A DNA stretch of 64,000 nt. It comes from Physcia stellaris (taxonomy: Eukaryota > Ascomycota > Lecanoromycetes > Caliciales > Physciaceae). The DNA is taken from the NCBI GenBank assembly GCA_018902385.1, contig JABSSW010000027.1:124001-188000 (forward strand), given 5' to 3'. This document shows positions 22,743 through 33,777 of the stretch, piece by piece (positions within the stretch are counted from its first letter, which is position 1; the number at the start of each line of letters is the position of its first letter). The position numbers and the translations under genes were made by a program. Below the pieces are notes generated by a model, which worked only from the letters and a program-made list of their open reading frames with translations, ran no database searches and was not told the DNA's origin.

Positions 22743-24629
22743 TTATCTCTCGTCATCCTCGACTCTCGCCCTCTTCGACGCTCGATCATCCGGTTCTTGC
22801 ATGCCATACCGCTTATTCCCACTCCCATTTCCACCGGCTCCACCCGTGACCTCTTTGATCATCGCATCAATCTCGAAGGGATCCGCAGCATCGTTCGCCA
22901 ACTTTTTGGCCTTGGTATCCTTTTCAAACTGCACAGGTCCTTCTCGAGGCTGTCCAGAACCGGACCGATTAGCGTGTTGCACCATCAATGAGAAAGAATT
23001 TTTACTAACCTCAGCAGCAGCTGCCCCTTTGAAACCCTCCTTCGCCTGACCTAGTACCTCGAATCGATTACTCTTCTGTATCCTCTCGTACTCATTTGCA
23101 CCCGCTTCCTCATCGACGTCGTCATCGTCATTGCCGGCTCGGGGCCGGTAGATGCTGCTAATAGCGTCTTGCGCCGCGAAAAGCGGTTTGTCGTAGGCCT
23201 GGTCCTCGTTGAAACCGGTATCGAATCCACTCGTTTGATTGAAGAGTCTGGAATCCCACATCGATTCCGACGATTGTGTGGGCTTAGCGAGACCTAATGC
23301 CACCTTCTCAGAGATATCGCGATTCTGTTCCCGTGCCATCATCTGTATCTTTCGTTCCGTACCCATCCTTGATTGCCGGAACTTTTTCTCATTCTCTTGT
23401 TTTCGTTCTCTCCGCATTCGTTCACGCTCTCGGATTGCCTCGTCGTCGCTTTCCGAGCGGCTAGAAGCAGACGAAGAACGACTTCTACTGCCGCTGTATG
23501 ATCTTCTTCGTGAATCCCGGCGGCCCATACCCGAACGCTCTTCGCGCGCTCTTTGAGCGAGCATCCGCAGCTGCTCTTCTTTTGCCATCCTCTCCTTCTC
23601 CGCAAGCTTCTGCTGCATCGCCGCTCTCTGCATGACTTCCTGTCGCGCGTGTCTATCGGCCGTGGAAAGCGATTCAGAAAATTGAGCGAACTTGTCGTTA
23701 ATAGTGACATCTTGGAGACCTCGACCGTCGGCCGCTAATCGCTTGTCTAGAGGGACGGTATAACCCTTCGGATTCTTCCAATTCGAGACAGGAGGTGGGA
23801 TCTTCCAGGCTTCTTGGTCTTCGGCGGTGAGTTTGCGAGGTGGTGAGTGCATGACTGGTGGAGGAGGTGAGGGTGGTCCGCGGGGTATTTTTTTGTGCTT
23901 GAACTTGGGAGGTTCCATAGGGTCACGTTGTCGCTCGACGATTTTCATTATTCGGTCATTCTTGCGGGAGACATCCCCCATTTGGTTGGCAGGTGTATAT
24001 CGGACGTACGTTGCATCATTTCGTTTGAGACCTTGAACATTCTTGGGCTTTTGTGCTGCAACTGCGCCGGAGACCAGCTTCTCTAGTGCTTGCTTCGTCT
24101 TCTCCGTCTGCTCTGCTACTTCCTCCTCTGAAGGACGATCAAGAGATATCTCTCCCACATCCGCTCTCTGCCGTAGTGGTATCAGGTCCTTGAAAGAGGC
24201 GTGTACTATGCGTTTGTCGTTGTGCCCCTGGCGCGCTATAGCATCGTACTTGACTTTTCCTTCCGAATCTACTTGTATTGCCAGAGCATTTGAGCTTGAG
24301 GTAGCCTTTCTTCCCATATCGAGGGGATATTGAGCGACCGGAATCTCCGGGAATGCGCCACCGTCGCCATAATCTTCTGCTGATCGAGGTCTCCATGCTG
24401 CTCGTTGGCCGTAGGCGGGAGGCCCAGTCCTCTGACTACACATCAGTAAGAATCCAGTATCCACCGGCTGCTTGTTTCCTACCTTTAGAACAATCTGCGT
24501 CTCATCCAGAGTGCCCGCCCCTAGTATCCTTGGGCCTTTCGACTGTGTATGTGTGGGGAGCTCCTCGAACTCGCCAGTATGTTTTGGTTTTGGCAGCGCT
24601 TTGGCCAATGAGCCCATTATGGATGTCAT
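22743..24629 (-). CDS. PRP45: SNW-domain pre-mRNA-processing protein PRP45 (SKIP)
   Basis: Spliceosomal NTC-associated coregulator of the SNW/SKIP family. The N-terminus MTSIMGSLAKALPKPKHTGE, PPAYGQRAAWRPRSAEDYGDG and the SNW core with PSPPPPVMHSPPRKLT and WKIPPPVSNWKNPKGYTVPL are all as in the family. A charged RS-like segment follows. Two introns lie inside the open frame without a stop: 24432-24482 (51 bases, GTAGGA...TAGTCAG) and 22950-23009 (60 bases, GTTAGT...CGCTAATC...GGACAG). Removing both gives about 591 residues and restores family-like joins (QIVLK|RTGPPAYG and AAAAE|PREGPVQFEKD). The start may be M1 or M5. It is divergent from the SSL2 gene. Confidence 0.93.
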   Translation of the reverse strand: MTSIMGSLAKALPKPKHTGEFEELPTHTQSKGPRILGAGTLDETQIVLKVGNKQPVDTGFLLMCSQRTGPPAYGQRAAWRPRSAEDYGDGGAFPEIPVAQYPLDMGRKATSSSNALAIQVDSEGKVKYDAIARQGHNDKRIVHASFKDLIPLRQRADVGEISLDRPSEEEVAEQTEKTKQALEKLVSGAVAAQKPKNVQGLKRNDATYVRYTPANQMGDVSRKNDRIMKIVERQRDPMEPPKFKHKKIPRGPPSPPPPVMHSPPRKLTAEDQEAWKIPPPVSNWKNPKGYTVPLDKRLAADGRGLQDVTINDKFAQFSESLSTADRHARQEVMQRAAMQQKLAEKERMAKEEQLRMLAQRAREERSGMGRRDSRRRSYSGSRSRSSSASSRSESDDEAIRERERMRRERKQENEKKFRQSRMGTERKIQMMAREQNRDISEKVALGLAKPTQSSESMWDSRLFNQTSGFDTGFNEDQAYDKPLFAAQDAISSIYRPRAGNDDDDVDEEAGANEYERIQKSNRFEVLGQAKEGFKGAAAAEVSKNSFSLMVQHANRSGSGQPREGPVQFEKDTKAKKLANDAADPFEIDAMIKEVTGGAGGNGSGNKRYGMQEPDDRASKRARVEDDER

Positions 24630-25008
24630 AGCCGCTCCTCGTAAGGTCAGTATTTCTGTAGGAATGACGAGATGTGAGGCTGTCTCCGTACACTGGATCC
24701 CTGGGTAGAGTGAAGTGACAAAGATTACGGTTTTATTTCTACAGCTAGCCTAGGAATTCATTCCGCTGCGCGGACTCCCGCTCCCAGAACGGTAAAGCGT
24801 AGTGAGACTGTGCTTTAGTGGAAGTGACTCACCAACGTTCTTTCACTCAGCCTACCTGCTCCGGCTGCAATACATATTGAGTGATGGCCTTAATAGAGGA
24901 CTAAGAACGTTTACTGTACTGGCAGTAAGATGTTCCTCATCAAGGATCGGTCGTCAAGTCTGACATCTACACCGGACTGATAGTCAAGTCTTTGAGATTA
25001 CCGGCGAG
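24630..25008. promoter_or_regulatory. Shared upstream region of PRP45 and SSL2
   Basis: The start codons lie 379 bases apart on opposite strands, with the promoters of both between them. No specific factor site is claimed. Confidence 0.5.
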
Positions 25009-27671
25009 ATGCCACCCAAACGCAAAGCAGCTTTGAGTGCTCGAGGTGCCGGTCCCTCTAAAAGGCTCACTTCAGGCGCCGCAACCCCTCGGTCGCAAAG
25101 CATTGGAAGCAGCGACGAGTACACCGAGGATGGCGAATACGGTGATGGCAGCGAAGCGGACGGTCCCCCTCCTGCTGAAGAGCGCAGGAGAGCCTCAAAC
25201 CTTCAGAAGGCTGTAACAGCCATGTCTGTGGAGAATCTAAAGCGTCGTGGCAAAGGCCCTGCAAAAGCTACAAAGGAAACTGCATCAAATGGTGGATTCA
25301 ATAATCTCTCATATTTGGATTTGAAGCCCGATCATGAGAAACGTCCGCTTTGGGTAGACGCAAAGACGGACAAAATCATCCTAGAGAATTTCTCCCCATT
25401 TGCATCCAGAGCTAAGGACTTCTTGACCACTATCGCCGAGCCGCTGTCTCGTCCAGCTTACCTCCATGAATATAGATTAACCTCAAACAGTCTGTATGCT
25501 GCGATATCCGTCGGTCTAGAGGCTGTGGACATTGTAGATACTCTAGACAAATTCTCGAAGACGCCTCTACCAGAGGAAACGAGGACCTTTATCATGAATA
25601 GTAGTAAGGCTTATGGAAAGCTTAAAAGGTGTTGAAGAACAGTAAATACTATCTCGAGACTCCCGAAAATTCCATTCTACAGGAATTAGTACAGGACCCT
25701 GTCATCTCAGCTCACCTAGTTAGTTCCAGTAAAGATATCATCACCGAAAAAGCAGTCAAAAAGGGTCCAGCCGTAATACCTGGGACAAGAGAAGCCGCTG
25801 GCTTGGTACAGCAAGTTGATCGACCAAACAACCCTCGGCCTGATGGCGAGCGACGAGAACAGACCAACGGCACGGTGACTGGAATAGATGAGGAGATATT
25901 CCTGGCCGCGCTACGGGAAGACGATGATGACGAAGACGAAGATCAGAAGCACATACACTCGGTGGAGATCCTCAGGGACAGCGCTTCGCTTGAGAGGGTC
26001 ATAGAGAGATGCTGGGAAATGGGTTATCCTGTGCTCGAAGAGTACGATCATGAGAACGACGACAAGAACCCTACTCTCGATATCAACACGACGTCGAAGA
26101 CAAGACTGCGAGACTATCAAGAGACAAGTCTGCGAAAGATGTTTGGTAACTCTCGAGCGCGGAGTGGCATGATTGTCCTACCCTGCGGTGCTGGCAAGAC
26201 TTTGGTAGGTGTTGCGGCAGCGTGCACAATCAAGAAAGGTACCTTGGTGTTATGCACAAGCTCGATGTCTGTTGTTCAGTGGAAGCAAGAATTCATCAAA
26301 TGGTCGAACATTGATCCAGACGATATAGCAATTTTCACGTCCGGTGACAAATCACAATTCAGAAGGAGTACAGGAGTAATCGTGTCTACATACTCTATGG
26401 TAACCGCGACGAAGAAGAGGTCTCATGAGGCGCAGAAGATGATGGACTTCATGACGGAACGGGAGTGGGGTCTCATGATTCTTGATGAAGTCCACGTTGT
26501 ACCAGCGTCTATATTCCGAAAGGTTACAGGCCAGCTATACACGCATTGCAAACTTGGTCTGACGGCTACGCTACTACGAGAGGATGACAAGATCTCAGAT
26601 CTCAACCTCCTGGTTGGCCCCAAGCTCTACGAAGCCAATTGGATGGAGTTGTCGGAGCAAGGGCATATTGCGAAGGTTCAATGTGCTGAGGTCTGGTGCC
26701 CGATGACTACCGAGTTCTATCAAGAGTATCTGCGCGAAAAGTCTCGGAAACGAGGGCTACTATATGTTATGAACCCAAGAAAGTTCCAAGCGTGCCAGTT
26801 CCTCATCGACTATCACGAGAGGCGCGGCGATAAAACCATCGTCTTTTCAGACAATGTCTACGCACTGAAGACTTACGCAACTAAACTGAACAAATTCTTC
26901 ATCTTTGGCGGAACAGGTCAGACCGAGCGGATGCAAGTTCTTGAAAACTTCCAGCACAGTGAAAGTGTCAATACCATATTTTTATCGAAGATTGGAGACA
27001 CTTCTTTAGACCTACCAGAAGCGACATGTCTCATTCAAATCTCTTCGCACTACGGCTCCCGGCGCCAGGAAGCTCAGCGATTGGGTCGTATTCTCCGAGC
27101 TAAACGTCGAAACGACGCAGGCTTCAATGCATTCTTCTACTCGCTTGTTTCCAAGGACACGCAAGAGATGTATTACTCGGCCAAGCGGCAAGCATTTCTG
27201 GTGGACCAAGGATATGCCTTCAAGGTCATTTCGCATCTGAACGGTCTTGAGAAGTTGCCAGGTTTAGCCTATTCTACACCCAGCGAACGTAGAGAACTGT
27301 TGCAAGACGTGATGCTTCAAAATGAGGAATCATGGGGTGTTGAACAGATCACGGATGACCTTTTCTCAGGACGCTCCGATCGACCGAAGGGCAAGAGTAG
27401 TGCATTTGCCAAGAAAGGTCCGAAACGCACGGCTGGCATGCTTAGCGATCTGAGCGGAGGACAGGATATGGTGAGGATTGCGTTCATGATATTACAAATT
27501 GAAATGCTAACGACTTCGTAGGCATACATGGAGCTCAACAAGCCAAAGAGGTCAGAGCTCAAAAGCCAAATGAAGGCCAACCCCATATTCCGCAAGATTG
27601 AACGCGACAAACAAAAGCGTAAAGCGGCGCAACTGGAGCAGATGAAGGAGGTCGCGGCAATGAAGCGATGA
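25009..27671 (+). CDS. SSL2: TFIIH XPB helicase SSL2/RAD25, with a one-base frame break
   Basis: ATP-dependent DNA translocase of TFIIH, for promoter opening and nucleotide excision repair. Exons are 25009-27470 and 27522-27671, joined by a 51-base intron with a GCTAACG branch site. The basic N-terminus is followed by the damage-recognition region, then [15 protein letters not shown] (Walker A), [13 protein letters not shown] (DEVH), [12 protein letters not shown] (RED motif) and the motif VI run [20 protein letters not shown]. The last exon ends VAAMKR. The frame changes at about 25624-25630: the first part ends KLKRC and a stop, while the second restarts as [14 protein letters not shown]. 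Homologues run without a break here (..SYGKVKLVLK..). Both halves look intact and conserved, so one base is missing in the A-run (AAAA) or a sequencing error is present; one added A gives ..KLKKVLKN.. and about 870 residues. Confidence 0.9.
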
Positions 27672-28437
27672 TTGACAAATGACTTTTCGTATCTTGACTT
27701 TTTGCATGCATAGCGTTCGGCATTTAGTTGGAGGCCATCCTACGATGCATTGTGCATTCTGGAATGCGTCGATTATTTTTGCTGATACTCGTAGAACTGG
27801 AAGGCGTTGGCTATAGTTTTGCTGATACTCATAGAACAGTCCGACATCGACAATTGTATTCTCCAGTGACTGACGATAGATAGGCCAGAAATGAGATTCA
27901 AGATTAGGTGAACAGGTTCCTAGCAAACGGAAAGCCCCCAACCTCATGATGTCGTATGGTTCTAAATCAATAACGCTTCACTACTTTGATGCAAAAGCTG
28001 CTGCCCAGTTTACTTTATCAAAGGGTCTCGGATCTATGTGGATTCAGAGGATATCGTTTGACGGATCACTGAGGCTTGATCGCTACCTCCTTTGAGCCTA
28101 TTAACCAAAAATCGATAGACTGGCCTCGAAGACGGGTTGAGAAAGTATCTGATGTAAACAAAAGGGAAGGGGTAAAGGGGGTACTGACGGGGGCATCGAG
28201 GCTCCCACAATTGTATCCAATCCGGCCATCCGCTCGATTGCTTCTGATACGACATCTCGCCCCACTACTCCCCCAATCGCTTTCACGTCAACAACATTCC
28301 CAGTAGCAACATCAACCATTCATACTGCCATCAAATCCAGATACCGCTCTCCAATACCTATAGTCTATTACTTCTTTGGCCCAGGTAAAGAAGAACAACG
28401 GGCATTCGCCCTTCCAAGCCATTCACATATTCCCATC
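27672..28437. other. Intergenic region with a short direct repeat
   Basis: The 3' flank of SSL2 and promoter of the next gene. Near 27777-27798 and 27817-27838 a direct repeat of about 22 bases occurs with one mismatch (TTTTGCTGATACTC, then A or G, TAGAAC). No gene was recognised. Confidence 0.45.
27777..27838. repeat. Short direct repeat, two copies
   Basis: Two copies of TTTTGCTGATACTC(G/A)TAGAAC about 40 bases apart in the flank after SSL2. They are too short to name; they could be a local duplication. Confidence 0.6.
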
Positions 28438-29835
28438 ATGGCGCCCCCTCAAGACGATCCACGAAATCCATTTGAATCCTTTCGCCGATTTGCAGACGAG
28501 CAGATGTCATCCTTAATGCGAAGTCTCACTGGTCAAACGGCCAATACCCCCAAATCCAGAGCTTCCGAAAGCCCCGAGTCTGATGAAGACCTACCTTGGA
28601 TAGTTCGAGGGATGTCCGAGGAATCACGCCGTCGTTACCGCGAAGCACAACGCGAGATGAAAGATTATATCTCCGAACAAGAGATTGCAGCTGAGAGATC
28701 CGAGGCACACGAGAATGAGCAGCCACGATGCCCGTACCGACCAGCTGACCAGGAAGTCCCTGAGCGAAATCAAGTCTCATCTGCCAGTCCAGTGCAAGAG
28801 AGGATGGCAGAGCACGGCGGGTGGTCAACGCAAGCCATTCCGCCTGATACGGTAAACGATCTAGGCTTCCACAGCCCTTTCACCTGGCTCGTGGACTATC
28901 TCTTCTCATCAACTTACTCGCCACTTTTTCTGGAAAATCACTACCAAGAACGTGGTCAGAAGTGGAGACTTGCCTTCGAAGATCTAGTCGCCGCACAAAG
29001 CGGAATGGACATGGAAGAACACGACTCGCAACAACCACGGCAATGCACTGTAGATTGGGTTAACTCTATGATGAATCGGGGCGTTTTCGGCGCTCGGGAT
29101 ATCAATCAGACCCCGTTCGGTACAGCTGGACGCGTACTGGGATACACCGGGGCAACCACTACCTCGCCAGAAGAAACCTACTCTGTAATCATGCGTCTAC
29201 TGCGTGCTCGGGCGCAAATTGAGGAGCAGAGGAGGTTTGAAGAAGAACAAGAGCATGAAGAAGCTTGCCGTGGTGTAGCACGCCTACTGCGTGCTCAGGC
29301 ACAACATGAGCAGTTAAAGAAGTTCGAAGACGACGAAGATGACGATGACGATGACGACGAAGAGGACGTCGATGGTGAATACGACAATTACGCAGACGAA
29401 GAAGAGTCCTCAGACGAGAGGGAAGAATTTACAGAGCTAGACCTCTTAGAGAGAGTGCTCGGTTTGAAAGGTTGCCTCTTCGATAGGGACCTGCTTCAAT
29501 CACTAGCCTCTCAAGCATTCAACGGCGAATCAGCTTCGGAGGAGGCATCCACCCCCAAAATACGTAATGCGGAGAATGGGAAACCGAGCATCATCTCCAC
29601 CCTCACAACCACGGAGCGAACAACCTTACCTGACGGCAGCGTCCACACAAAGATGGTGCTGAAGAAGCGATTCGCCGATGGCCGTGAAGAGAGCAGTGAG
29701 ACAACACACACTACGAAAGATCAACAGCCACCGCCACAGCAAAAAGCCATCGAGAGACCACCAGCGTCGAAGGTTGGAAAGAATGACGAGACGGACAAGT
29801 CGCCGCAGAAGACTAAAGGATGGTTCTGGTCGTAG
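28438..29835 (+). CDS. Uncharacterised acidic fungal protein (465 residues)
   Basis: A single-exon protein. The N-terminal section opens PRNPFESFRRFADEQMSSLM, with a run of small and charged residues to about 110. A hydrophobic central segment (SPFTWLVDYLFSSTYSPLF, about residues 145-165) may be a buried helix. There follow two copies of a helical unit ending RLLRARAQIEEQRRFEEE and RLLRAQAQHEQLKKFEDD, then a very acidic Asp/Glu tract (about 300-335). The conserved-looking end is IISTLTTTERTTLPDGSVHTKMVLKKRFADGREESSE in two short pieces, and the protein ends GWFWS. Such ends occur in fungal proteins of unknown role. I assign no function; it may act in a complex with other proteins. Confidence 0.75.
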   Translation: MAPPQDDPRNPFESFRRFADEQMSSLMRSLTGQTANTPKSRASESPESDEDLPWIVRGMSEESRRRYREAQREMKDYISEQEIAAERSEAHENEQPRCPYRPADQEVPERNQVSSASPVQERMAEHGGWSTQAIPPDTVNDLGFHSPFTWLVDYLFSSTYSPLFLENHYQERGQKWRLAFEDLVAAQSGMDMEEHDSQQPRQCTVDWVNSMMNRGVFGARDINQTPFGTAGRVLGYTGATTTSPEETYSVIMRLLRARAQIEEQRRFEEEQEHEEACRGVARLLRAQAQHEQLKKFEDDEDDDDDDDEEDVDGEYDNYADEEESSDEREEFTELDLLERVLGLKGCLFDRDLLQSLASQAFNGESASEEASTPKIRNAENGKPSIISTLTTTERTTLPDGSVHTKMVLKKRFADGREESSETTHTTKDQQPPPQQKAIERPPASKVGKNDETDKSPQKTKGWFWS

Positions 29836-30498
29836 ATGAACGGACAATAGGCTTTGCGGGGTTTCAGCGGCATGGATAGGGGTCATGACATGATTTATGG
29901 CAACGGTATCAGGGACTATCTTGGGCGGTTACTGGGCATAAGCGGGATGCTCGTAGGTGAAGGTGGTGGTATTCTCCTCTCTGTAGGTCGGCGGCTTGGA
30001 AGCTGCTTTTGGTGTTGCGCCGCTCATATCGTATCGCTGTAGAGATTAGCTTTTGGTAAGGTAGCTTTTCATTCTACTTACTCTTTTGAAATTATTCCCC
30101 TCAGTATTTTCTGCTCAAGAGGTACTAGGGTTTTAATATTAGTTGGGGGACATCTCTTTGATCATCAACATGTTTCGTTATGGTCAAGCTGTCAAGCGGT
30201 CAAGTCGTCGAGTCGTCAAATCACGATAACGGAATCACCTCGGTCGAGAAAAGTGAGTCGAGCAATGAAGTCCACCTATTTATTGAACAATCGACAAGAT
30301 GAGCTTCATCTAAGTCCGTACTAAGGTATCTATTCTCCAAGACATGAGAGAATCAGTCCAGGGTAGTCGTCAAACGAGAGAGATGATCTATACCATCTTC
30401 ACAGCTCTAAATATCCAAAATCTCTCTCCTCAATCCATCTACCCCATACCGCCCTTCATCCCCCCCCCTCAATCCTATCATCCCACCATGTCCAGAGC
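29836..30498. other. Intergenic region, convergent ends
   Basis: The 3' flanks of the 465-residue gene and NPY1. A short GTCAAG/GTCGAG repeated stretch occurs at about 30182-30222. No gene is seen. Confidence 0.45.
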
Positions 30499-31984
30499 CT
30501 ATATCTTAACCCCACCCAACCCATTCCACCCCCCATTCACCACGGCCTCAAGCAACTGGTTCGCAATCGCCGTCCGCGGCGGCAACCTCAACGCCCCTTC
30601 TCGATACCCCTCCTGCGCGCCCTCCCCCAGATTCGACGTGCCCACCCTCAGCGCCTCCCGCACTTCCTCCAGGGGCACCCATTTCGCATCTTCCAGCTCG
30701 GGGTCATGTTTCAGGACGATTTCTTCGGGGGTGCCTTTCGTGCCTTTGTTGCCTCTCGCGTCGACATTGCCTTCCTCCTTTTCCTTTTCCGCGTGAGATG
30801 CTGCAGGACCTGGTGGTGAAGAAGAAGAGGAGGAAGAAGAGGAAGCAGGCGGAGACCCAACAGCTTGCGCGACGCAGCCGATCATCAGGTTCGCAGGGTA
30901 CGGCCACGGCTGCGTGCTATGGATCACCACCCGTCCCAGCAGCACCCCGCTCTCCTCCCACACCTCCCTCCTGACAGCCTCTTCCACGCTCTCCGCCGGC
31001 TCGACGAAGCCCGCGAGCGTGCTGTACCAGTACTGCGGCCAGCGTTTCTGGCGCCCGAGCAGCACCCGCTGACTATCCGCCGAGAGCACCGCGACGATGA
31101 TGGTTGGATCGGTGCGTGGGAAACACAGGTTACTGATCCCCTTCCTGGTCGCGCAGTCCGGACGCTGTGTGGGTTTCGCATCGGTGGTGCTGCCGATTGC
31201 AGAGCCAGAAGAGGCGATAGAAGCCCAGTCGGTGGGCGGACAGGTGCGTTTGGTGCCGGCGTTGATGGAGAGCGTGGGCTGGCCGCATTGGGCGCAGAAA
31301 GGGTTGCGCGCGTTCCAGTCCAGGAGGGCGCGTGCTTGGGCGTAGATTGCAGCGGTAGGCGCGGGGAGAGAGGTGTGCATGCGGCCCTCGAGGAACTTGA
31401 GGCCGCGGGATTCGAGCGTGGTGATCAAGGTGTTGGCTGGGTTGGTGAGGGTGCCGCGGGGGGTGACGTCGAGAGCGAAGAAGGGGGCGCCAGTATAGAT
31501 GTTGTAGGAGAACGTTGATTTATCCGAGGCGGAAGAGGAGGAGGGCTTAGAGGGCAATTTGGACTGTGATTTGGAGGACTCGTCGAGGCCGAGGAAGAGG
31601 AGTTGCGGGATTGTGCGAGTGGAGTTGTAGGATGAGATCAACTCTTCTTCGGTTTGTAAGTAGGTGTTTTCGCCAATGAGGGGCTTGACGTCGTTGTAGG
31701 ACACATATTCGAGCTTTGTGGGGTCGTGGCCCAGAGGGGCGAGATCTTTTAGGAGGAGGAAGGATGTGGTAGGATGTTTCAAGGCAGCGGAAAGAAAGGT
31801 AGAATCGGTCCGGAGAAAGGATACACGGTTGAGCGGGGAACCTAAAGCAATCAACGTCTGAGCCAGGGTGTTATGGACGAGTCTTTGAACCTGAGAAGTA
31901 ATTCCCAACCTCTTTTCCAAATTTGCGGGACAGCATTGAGTCCAGATCAGCGTGTGCTGCTTCAGGTAGTTCTGGGGTTGGCAT
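30499..31984 (-). CDS. NPY1: NADH pyrophosphatase NPY1 (Nudix family)
   Basis: Nudix hydrolase that splits NADH to NMNH and AMP and can act on NAD-capped RNA. Two exons (31984-31891 and 31841-30499) encode 478 residues. They join to read FGKEVGNYFSGSPLNRVSFL, the normal family start; the longer open frame beginning at 31920 is intron sequence. A four-cysteine zinc site is visible (CAQCGQ, then CPP and CATR) near residues 240-290. The Nudix box is GFVEPAESVEEAVRREVWEE followed by SGV, matching GX5EX7REUXEEXGU. The Nudix domain is preceded by ISNLCFPRTDPTIIVAVLS. I see no obvious SKL-like C-terminal peroxisomal signal (end is GVKI), unlike yeast Npy1. An alternative ATG at 32020 would add 12 residues. 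Confidence 0.92.
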
Positions 31985-32369
31985 ATTTAATATGTTGGCA
32001 GCTTGTGCTCTTACGGTCATATGAGAATATGATTCACAGGTTGAAGGAAATGTGACATTGAAGAAGTGACCATTCAGTCCTTCGACGGCAAAAGTGAAGG
32101 CAATGAGTAAGCCGAAATACAAGGGAAGCAGGATGAGATCATGCCCGAAGAAGAATTGCGTACCTGCCGATCACGGAGATAAGATTGCTCCGACGTGTAG
32201 AGTCTTCTCAGCGAGATATAATCAACTTCACGGGTATCACATCGCTCTGTACAAACTGCACATTGCACACCCAAGGGGACAAAAGGGCCACATGCAATAT
32301 ACCCGACATACCCACCTAACGCCGCCGACCATACCAGCCCTGACATGACACCCACCCCATCTTCGTTTT
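31985..32369. other. Intergenic region between NPY1 and SPC3
   Basis: Promoter of NPY1 and 3' flank of SPC3, both on the minus strand. No other gene is seen. Confidence 0.45.
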
Positions 32370-33254
32370 CTAGGGAACCACTGGCTTTGCCTCCGCAGGT
32401 TTAGGAGTACCCTTCTGGATGACAGTCTCTTGTGTCGCACTCTTCCCCTTCAGTGCTGGTAAATCAAAAGCCTCACTCTTGCCACCCTTCAATCCTTTCC
32501 ATCGGCCAAAATCTTGCCCTTCTTTACTTGTCCATGTCAACGCGCCCACCCACGGCTGCACATTCCACCCTAGCTCGAGCGTCACATTGCTTTGGGAAGC
32601 CAGCTTGCCAGTGACGTCTGTAATCTGATATTTGGGCTTCGAGTTCTTGAGCTTGATGATTCCAGGGGTAGGCTCAGGTTCTGGATCCGGTACTTTCTTC
32701 TTGCCTGACGACTTTGCCTTTTTGGGAGGCGCTTTCTTAGTGCCCACGAATGGTAAATCTTTCCAAGCGTCGAACGGAGTATACGGATGTAATTGACTGT
32801 AGGAGTTGAGTATGGAGTCCCAGATGATTGCTTGTGAAGGTGGAGCTGATGGCGAGAGGGCAGGGTAGGTCGCGGTGATCCAAACAAACACTTGTTTCGT
32901 GTTCCAATTGAAGAGAGAAGAGAGGTCTATGTTATTCGTTAGCTGCTGTTAACCTCGAAGGAGGCTGGTTTGAATGGGAAGTACCCGCGTCGAGGTCGAA
33001 CTTGATGTGTGCGTATTCTTCCCTCTTGTTGGAGTAATAGTGCGGTCGCCCTTTCACTCTGGAGGTTCTGTTAGTTGAAGTAGTATACATCGCGGTAATA
33101 TATTGGCTTACACCTGTACATTACGCAACTGTATGCTGGCCGAAGGGCTCTGCGGCGCTACAAGCACGGAGAGAGCAACGAAGATAGCAGTGCAGAATGC
33201 GACAGTAGTAAAGTATCCGAAAACGTTCTGAACTCTGACCAAAGATGAATGCAT
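32370..33254 (-). CDS. SPC3: Signal peptidase complex subunit 3 (SPC3/SPC22-23)
   Basis: ER membrane subunit of the signal peptidase complex. Three exons (33254-33112, 33058-32985, 32926-32370) encode 257 residues in one frame. The N-terminus MHSSLVRVQNVFGYFTTVAF contains the single membrane helix. The exon joins read NVQVVKGRPHYYSNKREEYA and FDLDADLSSLFNWNTKQVFV, both highly characteristic. The lumenal part has AIIWDSIL, PKYQITDVTGKLASQSNVTL with a sequon, and ELGWNVQPWVGALTW. A Lys-rich insert (about residues 165-185) and an extended Pro/Lys C-terminus are fungal variants. It carries no catalytic residues, as expected for this subunit. Confidence 0.93.
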
Positions 33255-33777
33255 TGTGGGCTGTTGGCAATGAAGAGTCCAAGGACGGGCCTCTTCAGAT
33301 TTCAAGGAAATGTTGAGAGTTTCGGCCACGAAGGCTATGCGGAATTCCCTTCTGCACTAAACCTAATTGGGGCATGTATTTAGAAATTCCAAGGTGGCCT
33401 CAACCCTCCCAACGCTTGTCGGATACGAGAATTCGATTTTCTTCTGTCCAGTTATCAAGGAAATTCTATAGAATATGCTTGATATTCTTAAGACAGAGGC
33501 AATTTCCAGTTCCTACATTGGATTTGACAGATGGACTATCTATGTACAGGTCCTACCGCTAGATATCATGTCACAGGTCCAGTGTCCCACGAGGTAGAAC
33601 CGCAAAGTTCCAGCAAGTATATACACAGGAGTAGTTCCCAACAGCCTTATGCTCCAGGTGATCACATGGAACCATAGCTCATCATCCCCCTCATCTCAGC
33701 ATAGAAGACCTGACACCATCAATGCCAACCGGATACTGCCGTAGATACAATCGTCGCTCATAATGTACACTCTCACA
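33255..33777. other. Intergenic region between SPC3 and XRN1
   Basis: The 5' flank of SPC3 and 3' flank of XRN1, both on the minus strand. No gene is seen. Confidence 0.5.

Noticed and set aside
25628-25681. A possible 54-base intron (GTG...CTACAG) that would avoid the SSL2 frame break
   Set aside because: It would delete [18 protein letters not shown], which resembles conserved XPB sequence, and the donor GTGTTG is poor.
27552-27947. Minus-strand frame overlapping the end of SSL2
   Set aside because: Overlaps the last SSL2 exon and its flank; no recognisable content.
30865-31518. Plus-strand frame of 217 codons
   Set aside because: Antisense to NPY1 coding sequence; composition is a GC-rich shadow with no domain.
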